From positions 186,001 through 250,000 of the forward strand of contig JAGPXD010000007.1 of NCBI GenBank assembly GCA_020746995.1: 64,000 bases of DNA. The letters are read 5' to 3'. Within the stretch, counting starts at the first letter, position 1, and each line of letters opens with the position of its first letter. The notes beneath the pieces are model-generated. The model made no database searches and was not told the DNA's origin. It saw only the letters and a program-made list of their open reading frames with translations. This DNA is from Plectosphaerella cucumerina (Eukaryota > Ascomycota > Sordariomycetes > Glomerellales > Plectosphaerellaceae). Shown in pieces: positions 32,020-42,817 of the stretch. The position numbers and the translations under genes are program-made.

Positions 32020-33627
32020 ATGTCCGACCATGCTTCCAGAGTCGAAGCGCTGGTCGCTGAATATTCATCGTTGCTCGATGAAGCCCTTGTGATCGCGCTG
32101 GTCAGCGACCACAATCTCGACGACCCGGCACAGCTAGCTCAGGCCCGCGAGACACTACAAACCATTGCGCAGGATGTCCCTGCCGAGGAGGCCACGGGCT
32201 TCAACCCAAGCGGCATTGCCGATACCCTCAGCTCCGGAGAGGGCACACAAGATCGGGGTACCCAGGCCAGCAACTACGAACCATCATCTCATCCTCAGGA
32301 CACAGATTCGTGCTGCACAGCCATCACAAGCCCCAACCTGGAAGCTACCGAGCTGCCGGCACCTCGCATTAGGGCATTCGAGGGCCAATCGGACGAGTAC
32401 CAGGTCGAACAGTTGCACGAGATGTTTGCGGACCTCAAGGTACACGACATTCAGCTCGCTTTCCGCAAGCAACAGGGCGATTTCCAGGCGACCCTGGAGC
32501 ATCTGCTCAACATCCAATATCTCGAGTCAACTGGCGAGAGGCTGAAGGGTGTCGATAGCTTCTTCCGCCCAGAGGGTTCTGCCAGCGGCAAGCGAAAGAG
32601 GAGAAAGAAGAACAAGCAGCAGAGGGGAGAACCTACCTCGGCCATTGACTCGTCAAGCTCGAGTACCATTACCTCGCCCAGCTCCCCTGCGCCGCAGAAT
32701 CAGAACGACGATGAGATCCAAGACATTCTATATGTCGCGGAGAAGCTCGACCTTGGCTTCGAAGAGGTCCACAAGGTCTACTGCACCACGCGCTCCCGCG
32801 AGCAGACCATCGTCAAGTTCCTGGAGCGCTACATGCAAGAGGGAGCGCGCAGTAACGACCATGCCAGCCAACAGCTGGTGCATGAGCTGTCGCACGCCTT
32901 CAAGAACATCCCCGAACACTACCTCGTGCCCCTTGTGGCGCTGGTGGGTGACGTGCTGCGGTATCTTAATGAGGTTGCCACACTGCTGAACCCTTACTTC
33001 GCTAGTCTTCCCCCGCAACGACTGGCGCTGGACTACAAGTTGGCGCCCCTGGTCGGCGAGGAGATTGAGGGCTTCACTCCTGTAGATTCCAAACGCAAGG
33101 CTGCCTCATACAGCCCCCTGCCATCGGGAGTGTCGACGCCGAAGACGCCGCAGAGCTATACGGACGCTCTTGCCAAGTTGAACGTCGCCGCCGCCGCCCG
33201 GAGCAGCTCCTACGCCAATGCGTCGTCGGCGTACCGCAAGGGCGGATCTAACCCGCTGTATCGTCAGGCCGCGGCTTTCTACGCGGATCAAGCCAAAGAG
33301 CAGTCCTATGGCGTCGCGAGTGCCCGCTACGCCGCGGCCGACGCCCTCGTGTCGTCCAGCGCGGCTTCAGATGTCATCGACCTCCACGGCGTTGAGGTGG
33401 CCGACGGTGTGCGCATTGCGAAGGAGCGCGTCCGGGCTTGGTGGCAGAATCTTGGCGAGTATCGCGCTCAAGAGGCGAGGCGCGGATTCACCGTCATCAC
33501 CGGACTTGGTCGGCATAGTGCTGGCGGCGTGTCACGGTTGAGGCAGAGCGTTGCTGCCGCCCTGATAGAAGATGGGTGGAGGGTTTCTGTCGAGACTGGA
33601 CGATTTAGAGTCAATGGTCGTCGCTGA
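32020..33627 (+). CDS. CUE/DUF1771/Smr protein, Cue2-like
   Basis: 535 residues from the ATG at 32020, intronless as read. The order is an N-terminal helical region; a CUE-like ubiquitin-binding segment (QVEQLHEMFADLKVHDIQ); a basic linker (KRKRRKKNK); a second CUE-like helix pair; the DUF1771 helix (YRKGGSNPLYRQAAAFYADQ); and a C-terminal Smr domain with DLHGVEVADGV and TGLGRHSAGGVSRLR. Yeast Cue2 has this order and is the endonuclease that cuts mRNA at collided ribosomes in no-go decay. The Smr DxH motif is present, so nuclease activity is plausible. Orthology is inferred from domain order. Confidence 0.9.
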   Translation: MSDHASRVEALVAEYSSLLDEALVIALVSDHNLDDPAQLAQARETLQTIAQDVPAEEATGFNPSGIADTLSSGEGTQDRGTQASNYEPSSHPQDTDSCCTAITSPNLEATELPAPRIRAFEGQSDEYQVEQLHEMFADLKVHDIQLAFRKQQGDFQATLEHLLNIQYLESTGERLKGVDSFFRPEGSASGKRKRRKKNKQQRGEPTSAIDSSSSSTITSPSSPAPQNQNDDEIQDILYVAEKLDLGFEEVHKVYCTTRSREQTIVKFLERYMQEGARSNDHASQQLVHELSHAFKNIPEHYLVPLVALVGDVLRYLNEVATLLNPYFASLPPQRLALDYKLAPLVGEEIEGFTPVDSKRKAASYSPLPSGVSTPKTPQSYTDALAKLNVAAAARSSSYANASSAYRKGGSNPLYRQAAAFYADQAKEQSYGVASARYAAADALVSSSAASDVIDLHGVEVADGVRIAKERVRAWWQNLGEYRAQEARRGFTVITGLGRHSAGGVSRLRQSVAAALIEDGWRVSVETGRFRVNGRR

Positions 33628-33830
33628 GCTGGTGGCTTTTGAGGGGAGCTCTATTTGGATTGTCACGAATTATGTATGAGATGAAACATTCCTAGAGCTG
33701 TAGACAAGGTGTAGAATCCCTGCATGTTGCCTTTCTATATAGCTGCCCCAAATACCACGCTCTATCCTGTCAGATACCACCATGTGCAGTTCTATCAATC
33801 GTCTAGTCTTGCCATTTGCTCAAACGCCCC

Positions 33831-34751
33831 TCATTGATGCTTCTTCTCGACCAGCACCCGGCACTTCTCCCAGGTATCCAGCGAAGTCAGGACCGAGGTG
33901 ACCAGCATCACCGATCCCACCACGCCAGGCTCGGACACGTACCAGCCCAGCGAGCCGAGCGGGATAATCATGTCCAGGCTGTCCGCCAGCATCTTTCTCA
34001 TGAGCACCCTCGCCTTGGCCTTGACGGCCGCCCGATGCTGCTTGCGCTGATCGACGATCTTCTTCAGCCTCTCACGCTCAGCATTAAGCTCCTCCTCCTT
34101 GCCATTCGCGACCTTTTTCTCAGTGACGTTGAACGCCTCTCCCGAGGGAACGGATGAATAGGCGAAGAGCTTAATCAGCTTGATTCCGTTGCTCAGCACG
34201 GAGCACACGAGTCCGAAGAGCCAGAGCCGCTGCGCCTCGATGTTGAGGTAGATGGTCTTCTCGGGCCCAAAGATGGACAGGCCCGGGACACCGGAGATAT
34301 CAGGCAGGGTGATGGTCTCGAGCATGCCGAAGGTGCCCATGAAGGTGCCGTAGAAGATATCGAGGAACGTCTCCAGAGACTTTGGGACAGCCGTATCTGT
34401 GACGAGGCCGTAGGCGAGCGCGTACGAGTCCAGAAACTTGAAGGTCCTGATGTATCGACGCGTGACGTTGACCTGATCCTTGAGGGGAGCAATGACGGCG
34501 TAGGCGGGCTTCACCGACGCAGCGGGAATGGTGAAGAGCGGCGCAATGAGGGCGAGCAGAGCCGGATATGACTGGAAGATGATGAGGCAAGAGTGAAGCC
34601 CGCGGAGGAACCTCTCGAGACCGACTGTAGGGTGTCAGTGGGATCGGACCAAAGGGTATCAAGGGACAATCAGCCCCGGTGATGATGGTGAAATGAGGCA
34701 CTTACAGAGGTCCGTTCCAAAGGCGTGCGCCTGCTCAAAAGTTCGCGACAT
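33831..34751 (-). CDS. PEX11-family peroxisomal membrane protein
   Basis: Exons 34751-34706 and 34624-33831 (one 81-bp intron) encode 279 residues. The tiny first exon gives MSRTFEQAHAFGTDL, and the splice continues FGLERFLRGLHSCLIIFQSY, a PEX11-type N-terminal amphipathic region. Later parts are DIFYGTFMGTFGMLETITLP, LWLFGLVCSVLSNGIKLIKL, a charged loop and a C-terminal membrane helix (LVTSVLTSLDTWEKCRVL). PEX11 proteins bend and elongate the peroxisomal membrane before fission. Filamentous fungi carry several paralogues, and this one resembles the PEX11C-type forms, though I cannot fix the class. Confidence 0.85.
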
Positions 34752-35257
34752 GGCTAAAGTGAGGCTGAATCCGATTGCCTCTTCAATTAACGTTGTGATG
34801 GTGCATGAAATCGTCCTCCAGGTGAAGTGATGCGGGCTGAAAATGACGGTCTGAGAGGGTCGACTTGACCGGGAAGTGCGGTGAAAACGCCGACGCATTG
34901 TTCCGTCCATGCCCCTGACCCGACCCCTCCAATAAGCGTTGGACGGTGGTGGATACTTTAAGACGTAACTAGCTGGAAACAATGCCGGGCTGGCTTTCGA
35001 CTGCTTATCCGCTATCACGCAGTTCTGTAGTCGCTCGAGAAACAACACAAACCGAGGTGTTTGAGGTTGGAGACGGGGTGATTACACGATTTCAGTAGCA
35101 AAGATCACCATATTCCCTTCGGCCTTGTCATACATGTAACAAATGAACACCATCGTCGCATAGACTCTCCAGACTAGTTCAAGGAAGTAATATTTACAAG
35201 CCCGATGGCTACCAGTCTACCGCCCGCTGTACTGTCACCCGCTCCCGGACACGCCGT
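34752..35257. other. Intergenic, PEX11 to complex I subunit
   Basis: About 500 bp: PEX11 promoter and complex I subunit 3' UTR. Nothing further recognised. Confidence 0.4.
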
Positions 35258-36811
35258 CTACTGGCCCGGAGCAATCAACCTGCCCTCGTTCTTGGCCTGG
35301 TGATGCCAGCCGCCGGCGAATGCCTCGCCGCCGTTCTGGGCAGCGTAGTCCGCCATCCTCTTCTCGAGCTCGGGGCGGAAGTGGCGGATGAGGCCCTGCA
35401 GCGGCCAAGCGAAAGCCTCGCCCAGAGCTGTGATTACTGTCAGTACATGGCTCAATCGAGATTCTTGACGGATACATACCGCAAATTGTGTGTCCCTCGA
35501 CCTGCTTGGTCAGCTCCTGGAGCATGTCAATCTCCCTCGGGCGGCCCTGGCCCTTCTCGAAGCGCTTCATGATCTGGTCGGTCCACTTGCTGCCCTCGCG
35601 GCACGGGGTGCACTGGCCGCAAGACTCGTGGTGGTAGAAGTGCGACAGCCGGCTGATGGCGCGGACAACATCGGTGCTCTTGTCCATGACGATAACGGCC
35701 GCGGTACCGAGACCGGACTGGCTGTCCTTGAGGGCGTCAAAGTCCATCAGCTGGTCATCGCAGACGGACTTGGGCAGGATGGGGGTGGACGAGCCGCCGG
35801 GAATGACGGCGAGCAGGTTGTCCCAGCCACCGCGGACGCCGCCGCAGTGCTTCTCGATAAGCTCGCGCAGGGGAATGGACATCTCCTCCTCGACGGTGAC
35901 GGGGTTGTTGACATGACCCGAGATGCAGAAGAGCTTGGTGCCCTGGTTCCTCTCGCGACCGAAGCCGGCGAACCAGTTGCCACCGCGGCGGCAGATGGTC
36001 GGGGCGACGGCGATGGTCTCGACGTTGGCCACGGTCGAAGGGCAGCCGAAGAGACCGACGGCAGCGGGGAAGGGAGGCTTGAGGCGGGGCTTGCCGGCCT
36101 TGCCCTCAAGGGACTCGATCAGCGACGTCTCCTCTCCGCAGACGTAGGCGCCGGCGCCGCGGTGGACGTAGACGTCAAAGTCGTAGCCGGAGCCGCAAGC
36201 GTTCTTTCCGATAAGTCCCTCCTTGTAGGCCTCGTTGATGGCAGTCTGGAGGACGGCGGCCTCGTGGATGAACTCGCCGCGAATGTAGATGTAGGCGGCC
36301 GAGGCGTTCATGGCGCGGCCGGCGACGAGGCAGCCCTCGATGAGCTTGTGGGGGTCCTTTCGCATGATCTCGCGGTCCTTGCAGGTTCCGGGCTCGCCCT
36401 CATCGGCGTTGACGACCAGGTATCGGGGCTTGTCGTCCTTGTCCCAGTCCTTGAAGTTCATGAAAGACTGCGGGCAAGCGCGGGTCAGCATGGGAAAGCC
36501 ACGAAGCCGACCCGACCGGGTCGCCTTCTTCGTCCGGACGGAGAACTCACCCATTTCAGACCAGAGGGGAAACCGGCACCACCACGGCCTCTCAGGCCCG
36601 AGGCCTTGACCTCGCTGATGATCCAGTCGTGACCCTTGAGCAGAATCTCCTTCGTCTTGTGCCAATCGCCCATCTTCCTGGCCGATGCCAGCGTCGGGGG
36701 CAGGCGCCCATATGCGTTCTGGAAGATTCGGTCGCTGTCCTTGAGACCACCGTAGGTACGGACGGTGGCGTAGCCGCGCGCGGCCTGCGCAGGGAGCCGG
36801 GATGCCGCCAT
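35258..36811 (-). CDS. Complex I 51 kDa flavoprotein subunit
   Basis: Exons 36811-36551, 36467-35480 and 35427-35258 (introns 83 and 52 bp) encode 472 residues. A mitochondrial presequence (MAASRLPAQAARGYAT) precedes the core. GRGGAGFPSGLKW binds NADH and FMN, NADEGEPGTCKDRE and GAYVCGEETSLIESLEG line the FMN site, and ESCGQCTPCREG with the later Cys of GHTIC ligates the N3 4Fe-4S cluster. This subunit takes electrons from NADH in the matrix arm of respiratory complex I. Splicing is well supported: both junctions restore near-invariant sequence (GLKW-SFMNFKDW and TIC-ALGEAFAW). Confidence 0.97.
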
Positions 36812-37537
36812 CTTGAGGTGCTGTCGCGATGTCGTTGTGGTGATTTGGACAACCTTGGAATGGATGAAGCGGCGAATTGTCGGGTGCAGACCTCAATGCT
36901 CGGTAGATTACCAATTCCCGCCTCTTATTGGCGGCCACGAATGAAAGTGGGGCTCGACCCATCCACGGCCGTTGCTCCTCATCTCTCGGAACTGGCATCT
37001 ATAGCCCTCACGTTCCCGGAGACTGCCTTCAACGTTGGTTCATTGTTCAATTTGGACGTCATGCATTCGCTGTCTCTGTATCTGTTCGTTCATCTGTTTT
37101 CCGAAGCTGTTGAGCTTGGCTATCCAGGTGTCGGAGAGCTCCAAGATGCCGAGCCGGACAACTGGCTGCTCTGCGGCAAAGCTTCGGGAACCCGTTCAGT
37201 CCCGATCGATGATGCGTCGAAATGTGTCTGATCGCCACTGCTCATGGTCTACGGCCTGTCCTTCCTATCTTGAGGCCAGTCTTGCCCTTGGGAATCTCAA
37301 GACCTCGACCGTGTCTACCAATGGGCACTCGAAGGGCTGGGCCACCTGATATTGGAGCCTAGCCACTTGATCCTGGGCTGGCTAGTATTCTGGAGAATCG
37401 CCTTTACCGTCACACCACTCGCAGGCGTAGGCCCAAAGCTGCAGACAGCGGCGGTGACACCGCACTCTGGTAACACACGCATGACCCAGCCCAGGCACCT
37501 GACATCTCGCCACACACCATATGCACCCCTGGCCAGA
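36812..37537. other. Intergenic, complex I to dynactin p27
   Basis: About 730 bp upstream of the complex I gene and downstream of the dynactin gene. Short ORFs only, none recognisable. Confidence 0.4.
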
Positions 37538-38197
37538 TCATGCCTCCGGAGGTGGTGCAGCCGGTTTCCGCGAAATGGTGCTCGGGATGAGCTTGCGTAG
37601 CACATCCACCTGCCTCACCTGCGCCCTGTGTCTCAGATCCGTGATTCCGCGCTGATCAAGACGTCGGCGTCCGTTGGAGTACAGCACCGTGAAGTCCGGC
37701 AACTTCTCTCCAGGCGCGACTATCGACTGCGGCGTGATTGTGCAGTTCTGCCCATGTTAGGTCCACGTCTTCTTGCAGGGCGAAACCCGTCAACGCACCT
37801 TTCCGATGACAGCGCCACGGCCAATGCGTGCCCGTACGCCGACAACCGTGCCCTCTCCAATATCCGTGCCGCCGGCTTCTATCACGGAGCCGACCTCGAC
37901 GGTCACGTAGTCTCCAAGGGCAACGCCGCCACTGCTCTCATCGCCGTCAGTGGCGCCGATGTGTGTTCGCTCGTGGATGATGCAGCGCCTGCCAACGAGC
38001 ACGCTGCCGCTGGTCGACTCAAGCTTTGCGCGGGGGTGCACAATACTTTCGGACTGTATCGTAATCGAATGCGAGCCGGTCAAGATGCTGTTGTCGGAGA
38101 TCTTGGACGAGGAGGAAGCATTGACAGGAGCTTGGGGACCCGAGTTGGAGACGGGCGGCAGGATGGAGCGGCGCTTGCTACTGGTTGAGGTCGACAT
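37538..38197 (-). CDS. Dynactin subunit 6 (p27), beta-helix protein
   Basis: Exons 38197-37799 and 37726-37538 (one 72-bp intron) encode 195 residues. A polar Ser-rich N-terminus precedes hexapeptide repeats of a left-handed parallel beta-helix (SITIQSESIVHPRAKLES, VLVGRRCIIHERTHIG, IEAGGTDIGEGTVVGVRARI). The splice continues SIVAPGEKLPDFTVLYSNG with a following RR, typical of the end of the p27 helix. p25/p27 sit at the pointed end of dynactin and adapt dynein to cargo, important for hyphal transport. It could be confused with other beta-helix proteins, but the ending favours p27. Confidence 0.85.
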
Positions 38198-39397
38198 TGC
38201 GAGAAATCTTCAGGAGCTTTCTCGAGCTCCTGTAGGGTCTATCGATTTGGAAGGAGACGGGGCATGCTGCTGTTCGCTTTGAGACGAGGTGTTGTTTCGT
38301 TTGTTCGTCTTCTGTTGACCGATGGGTTCAAGCTGCAGTTGAGCCAGGAGTGGGTCCGACGGATTAGGTCAGCGGCAAGAAGGTGCTTCACATTTCAACG
38401 TCTGGCTTGACTTTCTGCCCTCGAGTTTCAACAGGAGAGTACCTAGTCAATCGCAATTCTCAAGTTGAGCATTCTGTTAGACTCGAGACTAGGTCTCCGG
38501 TGTCACGGATGCAGACGTCTGCTTTTTCCTGATGTGGCCATTGCATTATGCCTGCATCGCGGAAACCCTGCCACATATCACAAGCATCTAACGCCACCCG
38601 TCGAGGCAAATTTTGCAGCCACCCGGAGCATGTGTGCCTGCCGTTCACCATTTGGAGGCGCCATTCTCGAATTAAGCATTAGAACTCACGGTGGAGTCAT
38701 GGCATTCACCTGGTACGGAAACAGCAGCAGCTCGATCTGGGAATGCCCACGTGAGAGACACCGATCATGGAGGGCTCGCTCCCTCGTCGAATACGGCGCG
38801 GCGTGTTTCCTACGCAGGCTTCAGAAATGATTCATAACCTTCATTTCAACCATGTGGTAGCCAATCAAATGGCCCAGTCTGCTCAAATATGATCAGGCGA
38901 CAGCATTTCCTGGTGTAGGTTGCCTGGCTACAAGCTGCCTACTTACCTAACTATCATACGCTTCATCTGAGATTACTAGATTGTGCCAGATGAGTTTTCC
39001 CAGAAGACCAGTACTGGACGCACCTATTTTGCATTGAGATCACATTGTTTGGTTTCTGAAGGATCCAGTTGGCCTCAGACTGACGCAGCCGACTTTAATC
39101 GCCAGATGCAGCCGTGCGATAGCCACCTCACAATCAGAATTCACCAACAATGTGATTCACCCAGTGAATGTCTGCAATTCCGTCGCTTCCTCGGCAAGGT
39201 AAGTCTCAAAATTCAGCCTGTACCCGGGTGGCTAGGCAGGTTCACGTGGGCGGCGTCCAGCCACAAACGCAAGGCAGGCCTCAAAACTCTCCACGTGTTT
39301 CTGCAACAAGCCCAGCAAGCCTTGGGAAAAGCCAGCCCAAAAGTCTTCCAAAATCTGGGAGCGTTCAGAAAACCTTTTCCTCTTCTTCCCAATTTCG
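38198..39397. other. Intergenic, 1.2 kb
   Basis: Divergent promoter region between the dynactin subunit and the wax-synthase-like gene. It is relatively AT-rich. A long ORF from 38983 that overlaps the next gene in another frame is not coding. No repeats or RNA genes seen. Confidence 0.4.
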
Positions 39398-40889
39398 ATG
39401 GAATCGTACGGCCAATTCTCCCAAGAAGCACTGGGCTCTGTTCCCGTCCACCACACAGCCAACATGATCCATTCGGTCGTCTCCTTCCTCCTGAATCCCT
39501 TCACGGGGTTCATCCTCCAAATCACCTTCTCTCTTGCCTCCTTTATGGTCAGCAAAAAGCATGTTCCCTGGGTATTTGGTGTTTCCGTCATCAACGGCTA
39601 CATTTGCGTTCGCAGCATCGCCGCCACGAATATCGACAGGGAGTGGTTCGGCAGCTATCTTGGCGATGGCCCGATCGATGTCATTGTCAAGACTTCCCTC
39701 CTCATGGCTCTCAGCATCGGTGCCCTCCTCTTCCTCGAAAATCACGTCCAGCGCCATCGCGAGACCTTCCTCGGCCGCCTCCACGAGGCCTACAAGCAGC
39801 TGACCAACGGCCGCCGCATCGGTACCGACAGGATGGCGCCACAGATGCCCGTGACGGAAGAGTATCTGGCTAAGTCAGCTGTCGAAAAGGAGAAGCTCGG
39901 ACTCGAACAGAGCAAGCTCGCCACAGCACCTGACGAGACACCCGCCGAGCTTAGAGGTCAGAAGGTCGGCAAGTCGTTCCACGACCGTCTCGGTCACATC
40001 AAGCGCGAGGGTAGAACCGGCTTCATCATTCGAAGGCTCAGTCTCGCCGTCCTGCTCTATGTCCTGGAGTACATTGTCAAGCCCGTCGTGATGGAATCAA
40101 TCATCACCATGAACAACAGCGACTACTCCATCGAAAAGGTCTCATTCATTCGGCGCATCAACGAGGTTTCGCTGCAGGAAGTCAAGGTGCGGGCTTACCT
40201 CGTTTTCGAAACGATCTGGTCCGCATACGCCTTTTACTCCATGGCGCACTACTTCGGCTCTGCTGTCTGTGAGTACAACCCCCCTGACCCCCCTAGAGGA
40301 CCTGCATGATGCTGACAATAGCTTCCCAGTCGTCGGCCTCCATCTCGACGAGCCCCATGAGTGGCCTCCCCTGTTCGGCGACATCAGACAGGCGTATTCG
40401 CTCCGCAGGTACTGGGTCAAGTTCTATGACCGACTCATCTATCGGACAATGTCAGGCTACGGCAAGCTCATCCTGCGCACCCTCGGCCTCGGCGGAAACG
40501 GCAGCCAGAAAGACAAAGCCTGGCAGCGATGGCTTCTCAACGGTCTCCTCTTCTTCCAGAGCGGTATTGTGCATGCCCAGTCCGAGTACTGGTGCGGCAA
40601 CAGGTGCGGATACTGGCCAGAGGTGGCTTGGTGGTTCCTGCACTTTTACGGCATCATGCTCGAGATGGCTGTCCAGGAGACCCTCCAGCGGCTGTGCCCA
40701 AGGTTCTATCACAAGGTGGCCGGCAGCTGGTACGGTAAGGTCATTGGTTTCATGTGGGTGATCGCATTCCTCGGATGGTCGGCGCCGAAGTACAGCTTCA
40801 AGGTGAATGATTGCGAGATGAAGGCATGGAGGGAGGAGATGAAGAGATTTGTGGTGGCGATGAGCTCTCGGAACGGTTCGGCGCACTAG
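39398..40889 (+). CDS. Wax-synthase-like membrane O-acyltransferase
   Basis: Exons 39398-40268 and 40330-40889 (one 61-bp intron) encode 476 residues. Several hydrophobic spans are present. The splice restores FGSAVFVGLHLDEPHEWPPLFGDI. YSLRRYWVKFYDRLIYR corresponds to the conserved FW...WH-like block of the fungal wax synthase domain, and LFFQSGIVHA carries the putative catalytic His. Such proteins acylate alcohols, sterols or secondary-metabolite hydroxyls in the ER membrane. It lies tail-to-tail with an SDR (63 bp apart), which is suggestive but not proof of joint function. The acceptor substrate is unknown. Confidence 0.8.
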
Positions 40890-40952
40890 GTTAGGTTTCG
40901 TTTCCCATCGAGATACCGACTTTAGTAATGCTTTCTCTTCTGATGTCCCAGC

Positions 40953-41759
40953 TCATGTTGCTGAATAGCCTCCGTCGACAAAGATAGTTTGCCCGGTGAC
41001 GGCCTCGCTCGCCCTGGATGCCAACCATACGGCGACGCCTTCAAAGTCTCCCGGCAGGCCGTTTCTACCGATCATGGTCCTTGCGGCGTGCTTCTCTGCC
41101 TTGGCAGGGTCATCCATGACTGCCCTCGTCATATCGGTGTCGACGACGCCGGGAGCGATGGCGTTGCACAAGACGCCAGCCGAACTCCACGCCTCGGCCT
41201 GGCTCCGCGTCAACGACACGAGCCCGCCCTTGCTGGCACCATACGCGCCGCTGTTACCATAAGCTCTAAAGGCCTGCTGAGACACGATGTTGATGATTCT
41301 GCCTCCCCTGCCCGAGGCGGCCATCATGGGACCAAAGGCCTGTCCTAGAAGAAAGGGGGCGGTGAGGTTGGCCGCCATGGTCTGATCCCATACTTCCTTG
41401 GTGATGTCGCCCATTGGTGGTCGAGGATTAATGCCTGCGGCGTTGACGAGGATGTCTGGACACCCTCCCTCTGCCGCCAGGAGCGACTTGATCGAGTCGA
41501 TGGCTCCATTCAAGGAAGTCTCGGAGGAGACGTCTGCTGGAAGGGCAACAGCATTGACACCCAGATCCTCGAGATCCTTGACGGTCTCTGATAGGGGACC
41601 ATGTCGGCGGGCGATGAGGATGACTCGCGCGCCAGACTGGCCCAGGGCGAGAGATATGGACCTGCCGATGCCGAGGCTGGCACCTGTGACAACGGCGGTG
41701 CGGCCGGCAAGGGAGAAGAGGGACGCAAGGTAGGTCGCAGGCGTGCGGATCTGAGCCAT
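40953..41759 (-). CDS. Short-chain dehydrogenase/reductase
   Basis: An intronless 268-residue classical SDR from MAQIRTPATYLASLF. The nucleotide-binding motif is TGASLGIG; NAAG (VNAAGIN), the catalytic Ser (NIVSQQAF), YGASK with Tyr and Lys, PGVVDTDM and the C-terminal IFVDGGY are all present. The Arg-Arg in LIARRHG after beta-2 suggests NADPH preference. It is unlike the SDR at 9.7 kb in its flanking sequences and has an intact frame. Best guess: a gluconate-5-dehydrogenase or 3-oxoacyl-reductase-like enzyme; the substrate is not known. Confidence 0.92.
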   Translation of the reverse strand: MAQIRTPATYLASLFSLAGRTAVVTGASLGIGRSISLALGQSGARVILIARRHGPLSETVKDLEDLGVNAVALPADVSSETSLNGAIDSIKSLLAAEGGCPDILVNAAGINPRPPMGDITKEVWDQTMAANLTAPFLLGQAFGPMMAASGRGGRIINIVSQQAFRAYGNSGAYGASKGGLVSLTRSQAEAWSSAGVLCNAIAPGVVDTDMTRAVMDDPAKAEKHAARTMIGRNGLPGDFEGVAVWLASRASEAVTGQTIFVDGGYSAT

Positions 41760-42817
41760 GCCGTGGGTCAAGACGCGCAGTCGATATGATCCTTGGTGCG
41801 GGGAAGAGCAGCGGGCAAGTTCGCCAAGATGGAAGTCAGGGGTTGGGTGATGGAAGTCGGTGACTCGGTGGTGATAGTTCACGCCCTCCGGTGTCGGGTA
41901 CATTCCCGACGGTTGCCGGTGAAGGCCGGCGGGGGTTTCATTCCCTTCACGCCGACTTGAGGCCGAAGGACTGCGTCCAACCTTGCATTGTACCTGTAAC
42001 TCTACTGGCTTAGGTATGAGCAGAAGATATCTTGAGCAAATGTCCAAAGGAAATATTCTCAAGTAATCTCCCCGTTGCTCCGCGTCGGGGGCTCCGATCA
42101 AACAGCGACACAGCCAATGGACAGCCCCCTATCAGTGCCCTGAACGGGCAGGTGCTCAACCGCTGAAGCTCCCCATCCTCGCCCACATCTCCGACCGCCG
42201 CTAGCGGACCGGAGCCCCCGCCAGCTCGCGGCTACAGGGGCCTCCAGGTCAGGCTGGCCCACCAAGAATGTGACGTCAGCGCCTCCAAAGTCCCACGAAC
42301 CTCAGGGGCTCTGCCCGATGTCGCCGCCGCCAGAGATAACGTCGCCCAAAGACCAGCGTTCTTCCCCCCTCAACCTCCCCCTCCCGCCGTGTCGCCCTGA
42401 CTCGACCACCACCGATAACCCCTTGTCTCGTACGGCTGGGCGAACATCACCATCCCCCGCAATCATGGCATCATAAGCTTGGGAAAGTCTTAGCTGCCCT
42501 CCCCCGCCGGCCAGAAAGGGCAGCTCCTGTGCACATCACCAGGTTCTCCGACCACAGGATTGGTCCCACGGCCGCGGCATCTCCTGCACGAGAACCGGTT
42601 GACGTGGTTGGACAATGGCTTGGTATTGACTTGCCAGGCCGCCGTCACATTCGGCGGGCCGCCGTTGACGAGACCGGGTCGGTCCCACGAGAACCGCGCG
42701 AAGAGGGTGATAAGCTGCAGCTTCCCCAGGGCTGCTTGCCTCTGGGAGCAGGCTCTCCTCCTGCTTCTCGGATCACCCTGTCTTGCTGTCGTCTAGTCCA
42801 TCACGCCCAGCATCACC
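41760..42817. promoter_or_regulatory. Divergent SDR/GGT promoter
   Basis: About 1.06 kb between divergent genes, with CT-rich and CCG-rich tracts. No specific operator or gene recognised. Confidence 0.4.

Noticed and set aside
36485..36998. Longer ORF fused to the complex I subunit
   Set aside because: The true first exon (36551-36811) is in another frame, with a presequence and a proper splice.
38983..39873. 296-codon plus-strand ORF overlapping the acyltransferase
   Set aside because: It overlaps in the wrong frame and has no domain; the first exon from 39398 has conserved membrane spans.
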